Source of the DNA: a virus | Length of the DNA stretch: 28,453 nucleotides | Virus record (IMG/VR): IMGVR_UViG_3300037245_000851 | Span: 1-28,453 of that record | Direction: 5' to 3' (one strand) | Shown: positions 1 through 7,891 of the stretch, in pieces | Layout of the letters: each line of letters opens with the position of its first letter | Position numbering within the stretch: the first letter of the stretch is position 1 | Program-made: the position numbers and the translations under genes | The notes under the pieces: generated by a model | Databases searched by the model: none | What the model was told of the DNA's origin: nothing | The model's input: only the letters and a program-made list of their open reading frames with translations

Positions 1-597
1 AACAAACAACTCAAGGTTGGCATTGCAGCGGGCGAGAGCGTCCCGGCGCTTGGCAAACGTGTTCAGAAGGCATTTAATACAGGCACCAAGCAAGCACAGG
101 CCATAGCACGAACAGCGACGTCAGCGGTCGTACACAACGCCAGAGAAGAGGTATTCAAGGCAAACAAGCAGATCGTGCCGAAAGTACAATGGACTGCGAC
201 GCTAGACGATCGTACAACCGTCGTTTGTATTAATCTCGATGGCAAGATATTCGAAACAGGACACGGGCCGCGACCACCAATACATTTTCAGTGTCGCTCG
301 ACGGTCGTTCCAGTTACTCCGTCGTGGCAAGAATTCGGCGTAGACGCACCGCCGACCGCCACACGAGCTTCGATGAACGGCGCAGTGCCTGCAAAAGTTA
401 CATACAAGCAGTGGCTCGCTAAACAACCCAAGTCAGTACAGGTTAAAGTACTTGGCAAAAAGAAAGCCGAACTATACAGATCAGGCCGTGTCAAAATCGA
501 GAAATTCTCATCTCGCGACTTGAAACCCCTCAATTTGAAACAAATCGCCCGACGCGAACATATTCCAATGTCAGTAATTCGATCACCAGTAAAATAA
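1..597 (+). CDS. MuF-like minor head protein, C-terminal part (5' end outside window)
   Basis: The reading frame is open from base 1 and ends at TAA 595-597, so the gene begins upstream of the window. The visible 198 residues contain the hallmark of the phage Mu gpF / SPP1 gp7 head-morphogenesis family: W-x-A-x-x-D-D-R-T-T-x-x-C, then L-D-G, then G-P-R-P-P-I-H-F-Q-C-R-S (about residues 64 to 100). Members are minor capsid proteins made next to or fused to the portal, and they act inside the procapsid during head assembly. The position just before scaffold and coat genes fits. The last 90 residues are basic and have no recognised domain. Because the start is missing, it cannot be said whether this is a separate MuF protein or the tail of a portal-MuF fusion. 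Confidence 0.85.
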   Translation, partial: NKQLKVGIAAGESVPALGKRVQKAFNTGTKQAQAIARTATSAVVHNAREEVFKANKQIVPKVQWTATLDDRTTVVCINLDGKIFETGHGPRPPIHFQCRSTVVPVTPSWQEFGVDAPPTATRASMNGAVPAKVTYKQWLAKQPKSVQVKVLGKKKAELYRSGRVKIEKFSSRDLKPLNLKQIARREHIPMSVIRSPVK

Positions 598-672
598 GCA
601 AACTACAAACAGGCAGCGTGCCGCAAACAACAAACGTAAACCAACCAGCAACATTAATTAGAGGAGACACAA

Positions 673-1572
673 ATGGCCCTCAAGGCGATTCTCACCACAA
701 TCGAAGGACTAGCAGAAGACATCGTAGCACATTACAAAGAAAAAACAGTTGATGGAACAAAGAAGTTCTACCTCGACGTCACTGGCGTTGACGGGCTGGC
801 GTTGGAAGACGTCACAGCTCTCAAGACCACGGTCGCGACGCTCCGCAAAAGCGAGAAGACTTTGCGCAAGGACGTTGAGTCGGGTGAAAATGCGCTTCGT
901 AAGCACGAAGCCAAGTTTGAAGGCATCGATCCGAAAGCAGCCAAGGACGCACTCAATAAAATTGACAGCATAAAGGACTGGGACGGCGAGACGAAAGTCG
1001 CAGAGGCGGTCAAAGTCGCAACAGACAAAGCTACAACTGACGCTCAAGCTAGAATCGACAAACTCGTGGCAGACCACAACGAGAAAGTTACTGGGTTAGA
1101 TGCAAAACTCGTATCATCGAAAGAGCAGCTTAATACCGCGCTCGTTACTACGAGGATCATCGAAGCGATTAGCAAAGCAGAAGGCAACGTTGATCTTCTC
1201 ATGCCGCACGTCGAGCGTCAAATGAAAATGGTAGAGAGCGACAACGGTAAGTTCGAGCCACAAGTTGTTGACGCGAAAGACGAACGGCGTTACAAAGACA
1301 TTGCAGCAGGAACGTATATGGATGCAAACGATTTGCTCGCTGAGATGAAAGAATCTGCAACGTACGCCGCGTGTTTCAAAGGCACTGGGTCAAGCGGTGC
1401 AGGCAAACGTGGCAACGAGAACAACAACGACAAGAATCTCGCGTCCAAGGACAAGAAAGTCACACACATCAAACATGACGACGCAGCAGCGGTCAGCGCG
1501 AATCTCGAAGGCATCGCTAACGGGTCAGTCGTCGTCGATATGCCGAATACCAACTTGAACAATCAGGCATGA
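673..1572 (+). CDS. Capsid scaffolding protein
   Basis: The 299-residue protein is rich in Lys, Asp, Glu and Ala, and long stretches (about residues 50 to 160) are predicted by eye to be helical coiled coil. After it comes a segment D-A-N-D-L-L-A-E-M-K followed by Y-A-A-C-F-K-G-T-G-S-S-G-A-G, a pattern typical of siphovirus scaffold proteins near their end. The final 50 residues are Asn/Lys-rich and low in complexity. Scaffolds help coat subunits assemble into procapsids and are then expelled or digested. The start ATG follows a good ribosome site, GAGGAG, 9 bases upstream. The gene sits between the MuF protein and the coat protein, the usual place. Assignment rests on composition, order and the short motif, not on a catalytic residue. 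Confidence 0.72.
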   Translation: MALKAILTTIEGLAEDIVAHYKEKTVDGTKKFYLDVTGVDGLALEDVTALKTTVATLRKSEKTLRKDVESGENALRKHEAKFEGIDPKAAKDALNKIDSIKDWDGETKVAEAVKVATDKATTDAQARIDKLVADHNEKVTGLDAKLVSSKEQLNTALVTTRIIEAISKAEGNVDLLMPHVERQMKMVESDNGKFEPQVVDAKDERRYKDIAAGTYMDANDLLAEMKESATYAACFKGTGSSGAGKRGNENNNDKNLASKDKKVTHIKHDDAAAVSANLEGIANGSVVVDMPNTNLNNQA

Positions 1573-1862
1573 TTCAAGATGGCTAATCATGAACACGAAT
1601 ACAAACCCAGAAAAGCAAGCAAGTAATACAAACCCAGAAAAGCGCGTTGGCGTTTAGAATTATGTACAGAGCGGGACGCACTGTATGCAACGACGAACGC
1701 TAACGACGCAAAGTATTCGGCACTAAATACTGAGTGACGCGACGTTACTTCTGGTCAACTAAATTAAGTGTCAGCGTCGGGACGGCGCGACTGAGCGGGA
1801 TGCTCAGCGTACAACATTGAGTAGCACTAGAATTTCGCGAAGTTTTATTGGAGCATCCAAAG
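1573..1862 (+). promoter_or_regulatory. 290-base non-coding leader of the coat gene with hairpins
   Basis: No convincing gene is seen here. The stretch holds a 19-base direct repeat (1598-1616 and 1625-1643) and two small perfect hairpins: AGTATT 1712-1717 with AATACT 1726-1731, and CTGAGC 1791-1796 with GCTCAG 1802-1807. It ends in GGAG at 1850-1853, which sets the coat start. The length and structure suggest a promoter, an RNA processing site or a translation leader for the most abundant virion protein. No recognisable -35/-10 pair was found. Confidence 0.3.
1598..1643 (+). repeat. 19-base direct repeat, two copies
   Basis: The sequence AATACAAACCCAGAAAAGC occurs at 1598-1616 and again at 1625-1643, separated by 8 bases. 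The copies are identical. They lie just after the scaffold stop codon and cannot both be coding in one frame. This is one of several private tandem or direct repeats found in the gaps between genes. Confidence 0.9.
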
Positions 1863-3083
1863 ATGGCAAACACAAACACAGTTCTTATACCAAAAATTCT
1901 GGCTCGCGCTTTGAGCGTGCTGCGAGAACGGGTGATTATGCCCCGATTGGTAAACGGTGACTACAGTTCTGACGCAGTAGCAAAGGGCACGCAGATTACA
2001 ATTCCGGTTCCTGTTGCGGTTGCTGACCAGGATGTATCGCCTAGCAACGTTTTGCTGGCTCCGACTGACGTAACGCCAACAAGCGTAACACTGCCTGTTG
2101 ACAGATGGCGGCAGAGCCTGCCCATTGGTCTCACGGATAAAGAGAAAACAGAGATCGAGTACAAACTTGATTTCCTGCCTATGCAGATGGAAGAGTCGAT
2201 CAAGGGACTTGCGAACACGCTCAACGAATATATCTGGGGTCAGTTTACTAATGAAGACCTAGGTATTTATGGGTTTATTTCGAACCCGAATCTTGGTGTT
2301 GGCACGATCGTCGAGCCGTTTGCTGGTACTGGCACGGCGGACACGTCAGGTGTAAGCGCGGCAACAGGCGCAAAGCGTGTCTTGAATCGGCAGCTTTGTC
2401 CCCGCGAAGATCGACGAGGCGTCTTGAGCTTTAACGCTGAAGCTTCAATGCTTGATCTAGGCCAGATTAGTGACGCGGAAAAGATCGGTTCCAGTGACGT
2501 CAAGATTACTGGCGAGGTTGGCCGGAAGTTTGGCGTAGATTGGTTCGCAGACGATCATGTTCCGACGCATACTGCGGGAACTTGCTATGCTGCATCGACT
2601 ACGTTGTCTTTGAAGGAAACGGAAGCTGTCGGGTCTACCGCAATCAGTATCAAGGACTCTGACGACGATGGTTCTACGATCGTTGCTGGTGATATCCTCA
2701 CAATTGCTGGTGATACGCAAACTTATTGTGTTATTGGTTCAGGTGCGCCGTACACAATTGACAACGTAGGCGTGCAGGTATCAATTCTCCCAGCACTCCA
2801 GGTTGGTGTGTCTGGTGGATCACAAGTAGTTACAATGGCGAATTCGCATACCGTCAACTTGGTTTTCCACAGAGACGCTATTGCTCTCGTAATGCGCGTG
2901 TTGGAAATGGACATGGAAGGTCGCCAGGGGTTTATGGCAACTGATCCGGTTTCTGGCATCACTCTGCGATTGATTGTTCAGCAACAGCACTATCAAACGA
3001 CTTGGTCCTTCGATATCCTCTACGGATCAAAGCTCGTACGTCCTGAATTCGCTTGTCGTGTGGCAGGTGCCGCTGGTGTATAA
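1863..3083 (+). CDS. Major capsid protein, P22 coat-like
   Basis: The start MANTNTVLIPKILARAL, followed by L-x-x-R-V-I-M-P-R-L-V-N and then K-G-T-Q-I-T-I-P-V-P, is typical of the P22 gp5 coat family as found in many siphoviruses: N-arm, then a beta-rich segment with G-x-x-I-x-I-P. The 406-residue product fits that family. The segment around residues 240 to 325 is a beta-rich insertion, comparable in place to the extra domains seen in this family, and is followed by the usual H-R-D-A-I-A-L and the C-terminal P-x-x-G-I-T-L-R. The frame is also open from a TTG at 1848, but ATG 1863 is preferred because GGAG 1850-1853 lies 9 bases before it and the family normally starts MA. A terminator follows at 3226-3260. 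Function: forms the icosahedral shell. Confidence 0.85.
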   Translation: MANTNTVLIPKILARALSVLRERVIMPRLVNGDYSSDAVAKGTQITIPVPVAVADQDVSPSNVLLAPTDVTPTSVTLPVDRWRQSLPIGLTDKEKTEIEYKLDFLPMQMEESIKGLANTLNEYIWGQFTNEDLGIYGFISNPNLGVGTIVEPFAGTGTADTSGVSAATGAKRVLNRQLCPREDRRGVLSFNAEASMLDLGQISDAEKIGSSDVKITGEVGRKFGVDWFADDHVPTHTAGTCYAASTTLSLKETEAVGSTAISIKDSDDDGSTIVAGDILTIAGDTQTYCVIGSGAPYTIDNVGVQVSILPALQVGVSGGSQVVTMANSHTVNLVFHRDAIALVMRVLEMDMEGRQGFMATDPVSGITLRLIVQQQHYQTTWSFDILYGSKLVRPEFACRVAGAAGV

Positions 3084-3099
3084 TCACCATGCAATCAAC

Positions 3100-3127
3100 A
3101 CGTAACACGTAACACGTAACACGTAAC
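3100..3127 (+). repeat. Tandem repeat (ACGTAAC)x4
   Basis: Four perfect copies of the 7-mer ACGTAAC lie 16 bases after the coat stop codon. The period of 7 shifts frame and argues against coding. Two other gene gaps carry different 7-mers with the same A/C-rich character. Confidence 0.95.
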
Positions 3128-3225
3128 AAATCGTAGCAATGGCGATAATTGCACCAATGCGATAGCAACATTTGATTAGGCATCGCCGCCAGGTGGGGCG
3201 TCTAAACGTCTCACCGCCTCCTCGG

Positions 3226-3260
3226 ACTCGCAGAGGGGAAACTCTCTGCGAGTTTATTTT
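3226..3260 (+). terminator. Rho-independent terminator after the coat gene
   Basis: ACTCGCAGAG (3226-3235) pairs perfectly with CTCTGCGAGT (3244-3253) across an 8-base loop, and the stem runs straight into TTATTTTT. This is a textbook terminator. It lies 140 bases after the coat stop, so it would let coat mRNA be made in excess of the neck and tail genes. Confidence 0.85.
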
Positions 3261-3330
3261 TACATAACAAGCAACAAAACTAAACCACAAACGATCGAAT
3301 TACAACAAAACAAAGTCACAAGGAGAAACG

Positions 3331-3534
3331 ATGCGATTAATTACAGTAGAGTTAGTACATGCAGACGGCAGAATCGTCAAAGTCAACGCGAATGAAGTTC
3401 CCGCCTGGAATTCAAGAGGATTTAGTATCCCCAAAGAAGGCAAGACATCCGGCGGCGAACCTGGAGCCGAACAACCCAAACTCTCCGACGAGCAGCCCGC
3501 CGAAGACAAGAACTTAAACGACATCATCATATAG
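3331..3534 (+). CDS. Small protein of unknown function after the coat gene
   Basis: The 67-residue protein starts at an ATG with a strong ribosome site (AAGGAG, 6 bases before). Residues 1 to 32 form a compact beta-like part ending N-E-V-P-A-W-N-S-R-G-F, a motif common in small proteins encoded right after siphovirus coat genes. The rest is charged, Pro/Glu-rich and probably disordered, and ends N-D-I-I-I. No function is assigned; a head accessory role is guessed only from position. It is the first gene downstream of the coat terminator. Confidence 0.7.
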   Translation: MRLITVELVHADGRIVKVNANEVPAWNSRGFSIPKEGKTSGGEPGAEQPKLSDEQPAEDKNLNDIII

Positions 3535-3536
3535 CA

Positions 3537-3571
3537 CACAACTCACAACTCACAACTCGCAACTCGCAACG
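3537..3571 (+). repeat. Tandem 7-mer repeat, CACAACT-type, five copies
   Basis: Three copies of CACAACT are followed by CGCAACT and CGCAACG, giving five 7-base units with point changes. They fill the gap between the small post-coat gene and the connector gene, ending just before the ribosome site GGGAG of the latter. Confidence 0.9.
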
Positions 3572-3588
3572 CACGACGGGAGTAGAAA

Positions 3589-4125
3589 ATGGCAGCAACA
3601 TTCATAGTAGAAGACGGGACAGGATTAAGCAATGCCAACTCCCTAATGTCCGTCGCGGATGCGGACCAGGTCATGGAGAATTACGACGACCCGTCGTCCT
3701 GGTCTGATGCACTTGACCCCGTCAAAGAAAATGCACTTCGTCAGGCGACGCGATACTTGAATTACAATTACATTTGGGACGGATTCAAAGCGGTATTAGA
3801 TCAGGCGTTGCAATGGCCCCGCGTCCAAACGTATGACGAAGACGGACTCTTAATTGCCAGCAACGAAATACCGCAACGAGTGCTCGAAGCTTGTGCATAT
3901 CTCGCGTTGCAAGACCTAACAGACACGTTGATCGACGATCAGCAAAACGAGTCACAAGTCAAGAAGACAAAGGACGTCGTCGGCCCTCTTACTGAGGAAA
4001 TTGAATACGTTCACGGCGAGTCGCCCGACAAAACATATACCGTCGTTGACCTCCTCGTCGCCCCGTTTGTCATCGGTGACGCTGACGGCTCCGAGCCGTT
4101 CACTGTTGAGGTCGAACGAGCTTAA
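3589..4125 (+). CDS. Head-tail connector protein (DnaT-like phage family)
   Basis: The 178-residue protein begins with F-I-V-E-D-G-T-G-L-S-N-A-N-S-L-M-S-V-A-D-A-D and continues with A-L-R-Q-A-T-R-Y-L-N and W-P-R, then P-Q-R-V-L-E-A-C-A-Y-L-A-L. This is the pattern of a phage family often labelled 'putative DnaT-like ssDNA-binding protein' in databases. Its constant place after the coat gene and its helical make-up fit a gp6-like connector that sits on the portal and forms the first ring of the neck. The label as a connector is inference from order and fold type; the family match itself is fairly sure. GGGAG lies 8 bases before the ATG. The last 60 residues vary in the family. Confidence 0.7.
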   Translation: MAATFIVEDGTGLSNANSLMSVADADQVMENYDDPSSWSDALDPVKENALRQATRYLNYNYIWDGFKAVLDQALQWPRVQTYDEDGLLIASNEIPQRVLEACAYLALQDLTDTLIDDQQNESQVKKTKDVVGPLTEEIEYVHGESPDKTYTVVDLLVAPFVIGDADGSEPFTVEVERA

Positions 4126-4190
4126 CCAAACACAGCCCATGATACATGATTCACAACTCACAGACGTAAAGAATTCTTGAAAGACAAGCC

Positions 4191-4409
4191 ATGAGCGACG
4201 AACTACCTAGCTTCCCAGAACTCAACGAACTAGAAGACCATGATATCTTGATAATCGTAGTCGAGAAACTTCGGACAATTGAGGACAACCAAAAGAATTT
4301 CTACAAACATTTTTGGGCGGTTGCTTTGCTGTTCATCGGAACGGGGCTTACAGGTGTTATTAGTCTCTGCGTCGCTCTTCCGTCAATCATTACGTCACTC
4401 ACGAATTAG
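4191..4409 (+). CDS. Small single-pass membrane protein, XhlA-like in layout
   Basis: The 72 residues divide into an acidic start, a short helix with E-K-L-R-T-I-E-D-N-Q-K-N-F-Y, and one clear hydrophobic membrane segment (about residues 44 to 66). This layout is that of phage XhlA/hemolysin-type proteins, which support holins at lysis, but the position inside the neck cluster is odd for a lysis gene. It could instead be a membrane protein acting on entry or superinfection. The ribosome site before the ATG is weak. Membrane location is well supported; function is not. Confidence 0.6.
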   Translation: MSDELPSFPELNELEDHDILIIVVEKLRTIEDNQKNFYKHFWAVALLFIGTGLTGVISLCVALPSIITSLTN

Positions 4410-4435
4410 TACCGAGTTATCCTGAGCTAATCAAA

Positions 4436-4798
4436 ATGGCACTAACCCCAACGTCAGTAAATGCACTGTTAACACGAAAAGGAATCGACGTGACTGTGCG
4501 GACGTTCCCCGCCGCGTCGTTCGACCCGGACACGAACAAAACAACGCCCGGATCACCCGTTGACTATACGATCAAAGCCGCATCGCCCTACAGGAACCGT
4601 GAGGGGTTCAAGACTGATGAGCTTATAACGTCAGGCAAGGGCAAAACAATATTCGCCAACCTCGATTTGCAGTTCACAGTCAAAGCAGGGCTTGTCATGA
4701 TTATTCTTGACAAAGAGTGGTCAATCATCGACTTTGCAGCTATCGGTGACAATACAGGCATCATTGCTTACGAATGCGAAATTGAAACAGGCTCCTAA
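4436..4798 (+). CDS. Putative head closure / neck protein
   Basis: The 120-residue protein sits exactly where siphoviruses encode the head-closure ring protein: after the connector and before the HK97 gp10-like protein. It is beta-rich with the stretch V-T-V-R-T-F-P, then Y-T-I-K-A-A-S-P-Y, and ends with a strand pattern W-S-I-I-D-F. These features fit the small beta-barrel of head-closure proteins (SPP1 gp16, HK97 gp7 type), but no diagnostic motif is visible, so the call rests mainly on order and size. No clear ribosome site precedes the ATG. Confidence 0.5.
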   Translation: MALTPTSVNALLTRKGIDVTVRTFPAASFDPDTNKTTPGSPVDYTIKAASPYRNREGFKTDELITSGKGKTIFANLDLQFTVKAGLVMIILDKEWSIIDFAAIGDNTGIIAYECEIETGS

Positions 4799-4821
4799 AA
4801 TCACAACTAGTCCATAAAACA

Positions 4822-5223
4822 ATGCCAACCAATCTAGCAAAATTCAATGACGAACTCACTAAAGCTGAGCAGAAAATAACAGGAGACTTCAAGAGGTTTT
4901 ACAAACGAGTTATAGCTGAGACTTTTAGACGTATCGTTCAAAGGACGCCCGTTGATACAGGTCGCGCAATCGGTAACTGGCAAATAAGTCTTGGCGTTCA
5001 AGCAGGCGCAAGTCTACTAGTAGTTGATGATGAAAGTGGACAAGCAACAATTGACAGGGAGATTTCAAAGTTAGATGATATCCCTTTGTTTTCTCTTGTC
5101 CACATCTCAAATAATTTAGAATATATTTCGTATCTTGAATACGATAAACGGTCGCCAAAACATCCAGAAGGTATGGTAGAAATCACGCTTACCGAGATGG
5201 CAACTTGGTTGTCAGGATTATAA
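4822..5223 (+). CDS. HK97 gp10-like neck / tail completion protein
   Basis: The 133-residue protein carries the family signature T-P-V-D-T-G-R-A-x-G-N-W at about residues 41 to 52, after a basic amphipathic helix (F-Y-K-R-V-I-A-E-T-F-R-R-I). This matches the HK97 gp10 / SPP1 gp16.1-type tail completion family, which acts at the head-tail junction. The later half is beta-rich and ends with Y-D-K-R-S-P-K-H-P-E-G-M-V, also typical. No ribosome site is visible before the ATG; the leader is A-rich. Confidence 0.78.
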   Translation: MPTNLAKFNDELTKAEQKITGDFKRFYKRVIAETFRRIVQRTPVDTGRAIGNWQISLGVQAGASLLVVDDESGQATIDREISKLDDIPLFSLVHISNNLEYISYLEYDKRSPKHPEGMVEITLTEMATWLSGL

Positions 5224-5311
5224 TGAATGTCACTATACAACACACAAACACAACAGTAAACACTAAAGATTAACATCATGATACGCACCAAAAGAAAGGC
5301 AGTACAGGCAC

Positions 5312-6046
5312 ATGCCAGACAGAACTAACTTACAACATGAAGAGTTGCTTGCAGAATTGCAAGGAATTAAAACCGCAATTCAGAAGACGCAATCATATAT
5401 AGATGCTAATACGTATACTCTTGGTGAAGGGGGTATTGTTGCAATAGCAGGTGCTTCTGGGGCACTTGGCGGTTTTGGTGTTAGTATCCAATTTGATGGT
5501 TCTGCTGCCGGTGCATCTGGAGCAGATGGGTCGATGGATATAGCGACACAGCTTATCAGTTCTGCGTCTGCGACATCAGGTACGACTGCGATATTGGACA
5601 TAGCAACTAAACTCGTTGGTTCTGTTGACGCTGTCTCTGAAGTGACAGGCGACCTGCTTGGCGCGCATATCTTATTCACAGGTTCATCTGACGCAGTATC
5701 CAGCGTATCTGGCGACTTGCTCGGCGCGAGGCTACCTCTTAGAGGTTCGTCGTCCGCATCTTCTGGCGCAGATGCAAGCATTAACGTGCAGCCAATTCTT
5801 GCTGGCAGCGTAGCAGGCGCATCGGGCGCAGATGCAAGCATTAACGTGCAGCCAATTCTTGCTGGCAGCATAGCAAGCGCATCGGGCGGTGACGCGAGTA
5901 TCAACGTGCAACCGGGCGCAGAAGGTAGCTCGTCTGCGGCGTCCAATGCATCTGGTGACATGACAGCATCACTCGTCGTAGCAGGATCAGCCAGCGCAGA
6001 GTCAACTGTCGGACCAACTCAGTTATTCATTAATGGTGAGGCGTAA
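5312..6046 (+). CDS. Stand-alone 20-residue Ser/Ala/Gly repeat protein (tail associated, unknown)
   Basis: The 244-residue protein has a 40-residue helical start (about residues 5 to 30) and then about ten degenerate 20-residue units of the form LxGSxSAxSGAxGxLxVATx. Three consecutive units share the core A-S-I-N-V-Q-P. The alternation of small and aliphatic residues suggests stacked beta strands, as in a beta-solenoid or fibrous stalk. The same repeat is fused to the proteins at 15778, 19637 and 22600. It lies between the neck genes and the tail tube gene, the place where the tail terminator is usually found, but shows no resemblance to terminators. No cysteines, no signal peptide. The ribosome site is weak. 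I do not recognise a named family; a decoration, spacer or adhesion role is possible. Confidence 0.7.
   Translation: MPDRTNLQHEELLAELQGIKTAIQKTQSYIDANTYTLGEGGIVAIAGASGALGGFGVSIQFDGSAAGASGADGSMDIATQLISSASATSGTTAILDIATKLVGSVDAVSEVTGDLLGAHILFTGSSDAVSSVSGDLLGARLPLRGSSSASSGADASINVQPILAGSVAGASGADASINVQPILAGSIASASGGDASINVQPGAEGSSSAASNASGDMTASLVVAGSASAESTVGPTQLFINGEA
5761..5880 (+). repeat. 60-base tandem duplication inside the repeat gene
   Basis: Bases 5761-5820 and 5821-5880 are the same 60-base unit with only four differences; the core 5765-5809 is identical to 5825-5869. A third, more diverged copy follows (about 5881-5915). This is 20 codons, the period of the protein repeat, and looks like a recent in-frame duplication. 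Confidence 0.95.
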
Positions 6047-6117
6047 TACGCCACCCAATATCGTGAAGCCTCAAATACTATTGATTAAACAACAGGATAA
6101 AGAAAAGGAACCAGATA

Positions 6118-7347
6118 ATGGGTGACGCCAATAGAGTACAAGTTAGTTACGTTCAAGAGTCAACTTTCGGCGCGAAGGAAACGGGGTCAAATCTTCAGAT
6201 TACGCGGCTTAATAGTGAGTCGCTTGTCCACGATAAGGGCACGACTGTAAGCGAGGAGATGCGGTCAGACAGGCAGATTAGTGACATCGTTAGAATCGGC
6301 GTCAGCACGAGTGGTGATGAGCCGTTTGAATTGAGCTATGGCACTTATGATGATTTTCTTCAGGCGGCACTTTTGTCGTCTAGCTGGTCGTCCGAAGTAA
6401 AAATAAGTTCAGCGATTACAATGAGCGCAGCGTCGGGCGACAATTCGTTGAACGACTCAGCAAGTGGTTTTGGTAGTTTTACTGTGAATCAGTGGGTTCT
6501 TGTATCTGGGTTTACAGAGAATCCAGATGAAAATAACGGGTTCAAGAAAATTCTGTCAGCAACGTCTGCTAAACTTATCTTTGTTAATGGGGCAATGGTT
6601 ACTGAAGCTGTAGGAGACCCCGTGACAGTCCAAATGGGTGGCGAGATAACTAACGGCACAACGCTTGTTAGTTATAATATTGAAAAGGACTTCCAAGATT
6701 TGTCAAATGTTCTTGCATTGTTTTTAGGCCAGACCATAAACACGTTGAACTTGGATATCCCGGTTGACGGGATTATTACGGGGTCTTGGGGGTTTATGGG
6801 CTCCGAAGAAACATCGTTAACTACGTCGGCAGGTACTGGGTATGATGCAGTCACTACTACACCAGTCATGACCGGCGCGAACCACGTCCCCAGTTTCATG
6901 GAGAATTATAATGAGCAGGGCATTATAAGTTTAGCAATATCACTAACTAATAACCTACGTACGAGGATGCAAGTCGGAACGTTGGGCGTCGTGAGTATGG
7001 GCACGGGTACAGTTGAGATAACTGGTACGTTCTCAGTGTACTTTGAGACAGCAGCCCTGTATAATAAGTTCCTGGCGCACCAGGATACGTCTATTGCCCT
7101 TGCTGTTCAAGACTCACAAGGCAGCGGGTATGTTATCGAACTTCCGGCAGTTGTTATTACAACAGGCACGCGATCGGCGGGCGGTATAAATACCGACGTA
7201 ATTGGTGAGTTTGGGTACAGTGCGAAACTCTCGGCAACTGAAGGCACTACGATTCGTATCGCTCGGTTCCCGATTATGTCCAACTTCCAAGGCATTGTAC
7301 AGGCCACGGCAACTGTCACCGGCGCGTTGTCCGGCACTACAGGGTAA
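6118..7347 (+). CDS. Major tail tube protein
   Basis: The 409-residue protein opens N-R-V-Q-V-S-Y-V-Q-E-S-T-F-G, followed by L-x-x-L/R-N-S-E-S-L-x-x-x-K-x-T-x-x-S-E-E-M-R-S-D-R-Q-I, the signature of the large phage tail tube family in which subunits stack as hexameric rings to form the tail shaft. The length of about 400 is usual for this family because of an inserted domain (about residues 95 to 180 here), and the C-terminal third repeats the beta-sandwich fold. The ribosome site AAGGA lies 8 to 9 bases before ATG. It precedes the chaperone pair and tape measure, the fixed siphovirus order. The last residues, A-T-A-T-V-T-G-A-L-S-G-T-T-G, faintly resemble the 20-residue repeat. Confidence 0.8.
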   Translation: MGDANRVQVSYVQESTFGAKETGSNLQITRLNSESLVHDKGTTVSEEMRSDRQISDIVRIGVSTSGDEPFELSYGTYDDFLQAALLSSSWSSEVKISSAITMSAASGDNSLNDSASGFGSFTVNQWVLVSGFTENPDENNGFKKILSATSAKLIFVNGAMVTEAVGDPVTVQMGGEITNGTTLVSYNIEKDFQDLSNVLALFLGQTINTLNLDIPVDGIITGSWGFMGSEETSLTTSAGTGYDAVTTTPVMTGANHVPSFMENYNEQGIISLAISLTNNLRTRMQVGTLGVVSMGTGTVEITGTFSVYFETAALYNKFLAHQDTSIALAVQDSQGSGYVIELPAVVITTGTRSAGGINTDVIGEFGYSAKLSATEGTTIRIARFPIMSNFQGIVQATATVTGALSGTTG

Positions 7348-7389
7348 GCAGCACAACACAAAGCTTATCTGCTATGAGTAGAAAAAGTA

Positions 7390-7415
7390 CGCCCGTCGTC
7401 ACTCGGCGGCGGGCG
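7390..7415 (+). terminator. Hairpin after the tail tube gene, possible terminator
   Basis: CGCCCGTCG (7390-7398) pairs with CGGCGGGCG (7407-7415) over 9 pairs including one G-T, loop 8. The following CAGTTTAATT is only mildly T-rich, so it may attenuate rather than stop transcription, again allowing more tube protein than chaperone and tape measure. Confidence 0.6.
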
Positions 7416-7486
7416 CAGTTTAATTACAACTAGTACAACAATCAGCACAACAACTATCAGAGCAATCAAGAGGAGACGAACAAATC

Positions 7487-7891
7487 ATGGCGAACATCGA
7501 ACGAATCAAGACAGATGAATCAAAAGAAATTCAGGGTGTATGGGAAGACTATATCTTAGGTATTCGGGTCAAAGTGGCTCGTGACCTCAACCCAAAGTAC
7601 AGGGAAGAATTGCGCAATTTAATTGACCCAGATAAGGGCGAGTATCGTAAAGAGAAGATTGACATTGATACGTTCACAAAGATCACTAACATAGTTCGAG
7701 CGAGAACCATCTTGCTAGGTTGGGAGAATATCGACGACAATGATGGCAAGCCAATCCCGTACTCTGCTATAGCATCCGAGAAGTTCTTTGCGAACCCGGA
7801 GTTGAAAGACTTTTGTGCGTTTGTTGTGGCAATATCGAAAGACCAAGACAAGTATGCAAAGGAAGTTCTTGAAGAATCGGCAAAAAACTGA
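7487..7891 (+). CDS. Tail assembly chaperone, short form (gpG-like)
   Basis: The 134-residue acidic/basic helical protein lies between the tail tube and tape measure genes, as lambda gpG does, and has a good ribosome site (GAGGAG, then ACGAACAAATC) before its ATG. It starts M-A-N-I-E-R-I-K-T-D-E-S-K-E-I and contains a stretch F-T-K-I-T-N-I-V-R-A-R, common in siphovirus chaperones. Its last codons are GCA AAA AAC TGA: the slippery heptamer A AAA AAC touches the stop codon. Chaperones of this kind coat the tape measure until the tube assembles around it and are absent from the virion. Confidence 0.8.
   Translation: MANIERIKTDESKEIQGVWEDYILGIRVKVARDLNPKYREELRNLIDPDKGEYRKEKIDIDTFTKITNIVRARTILLGWENIDDNDGKPIPYSAIASEKFFANPELKDFCAFVVAISKDQDKYAKEVLEESAKN

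Noticed and set aside
1848-1862. TTG start for the coat protein
   Set aside because: The ribosome site GGAG overlaps this TTG, so it cannot serve it; ATG 1863 is correctly spaced and gives the usual family start.
5279-5329. 16-codon frame before the repeat gene
   Set aside because: Short, overlaps the start of the repeat gene, no ribosome site and no recognisable leader peptide character.
5380-5961. 193-codon open frame on the - strand
   Set aside because: Exact shadow of the Ser/Ala/Gly repeat gene; its own repeats are only the antisense image of the + strand repeats.
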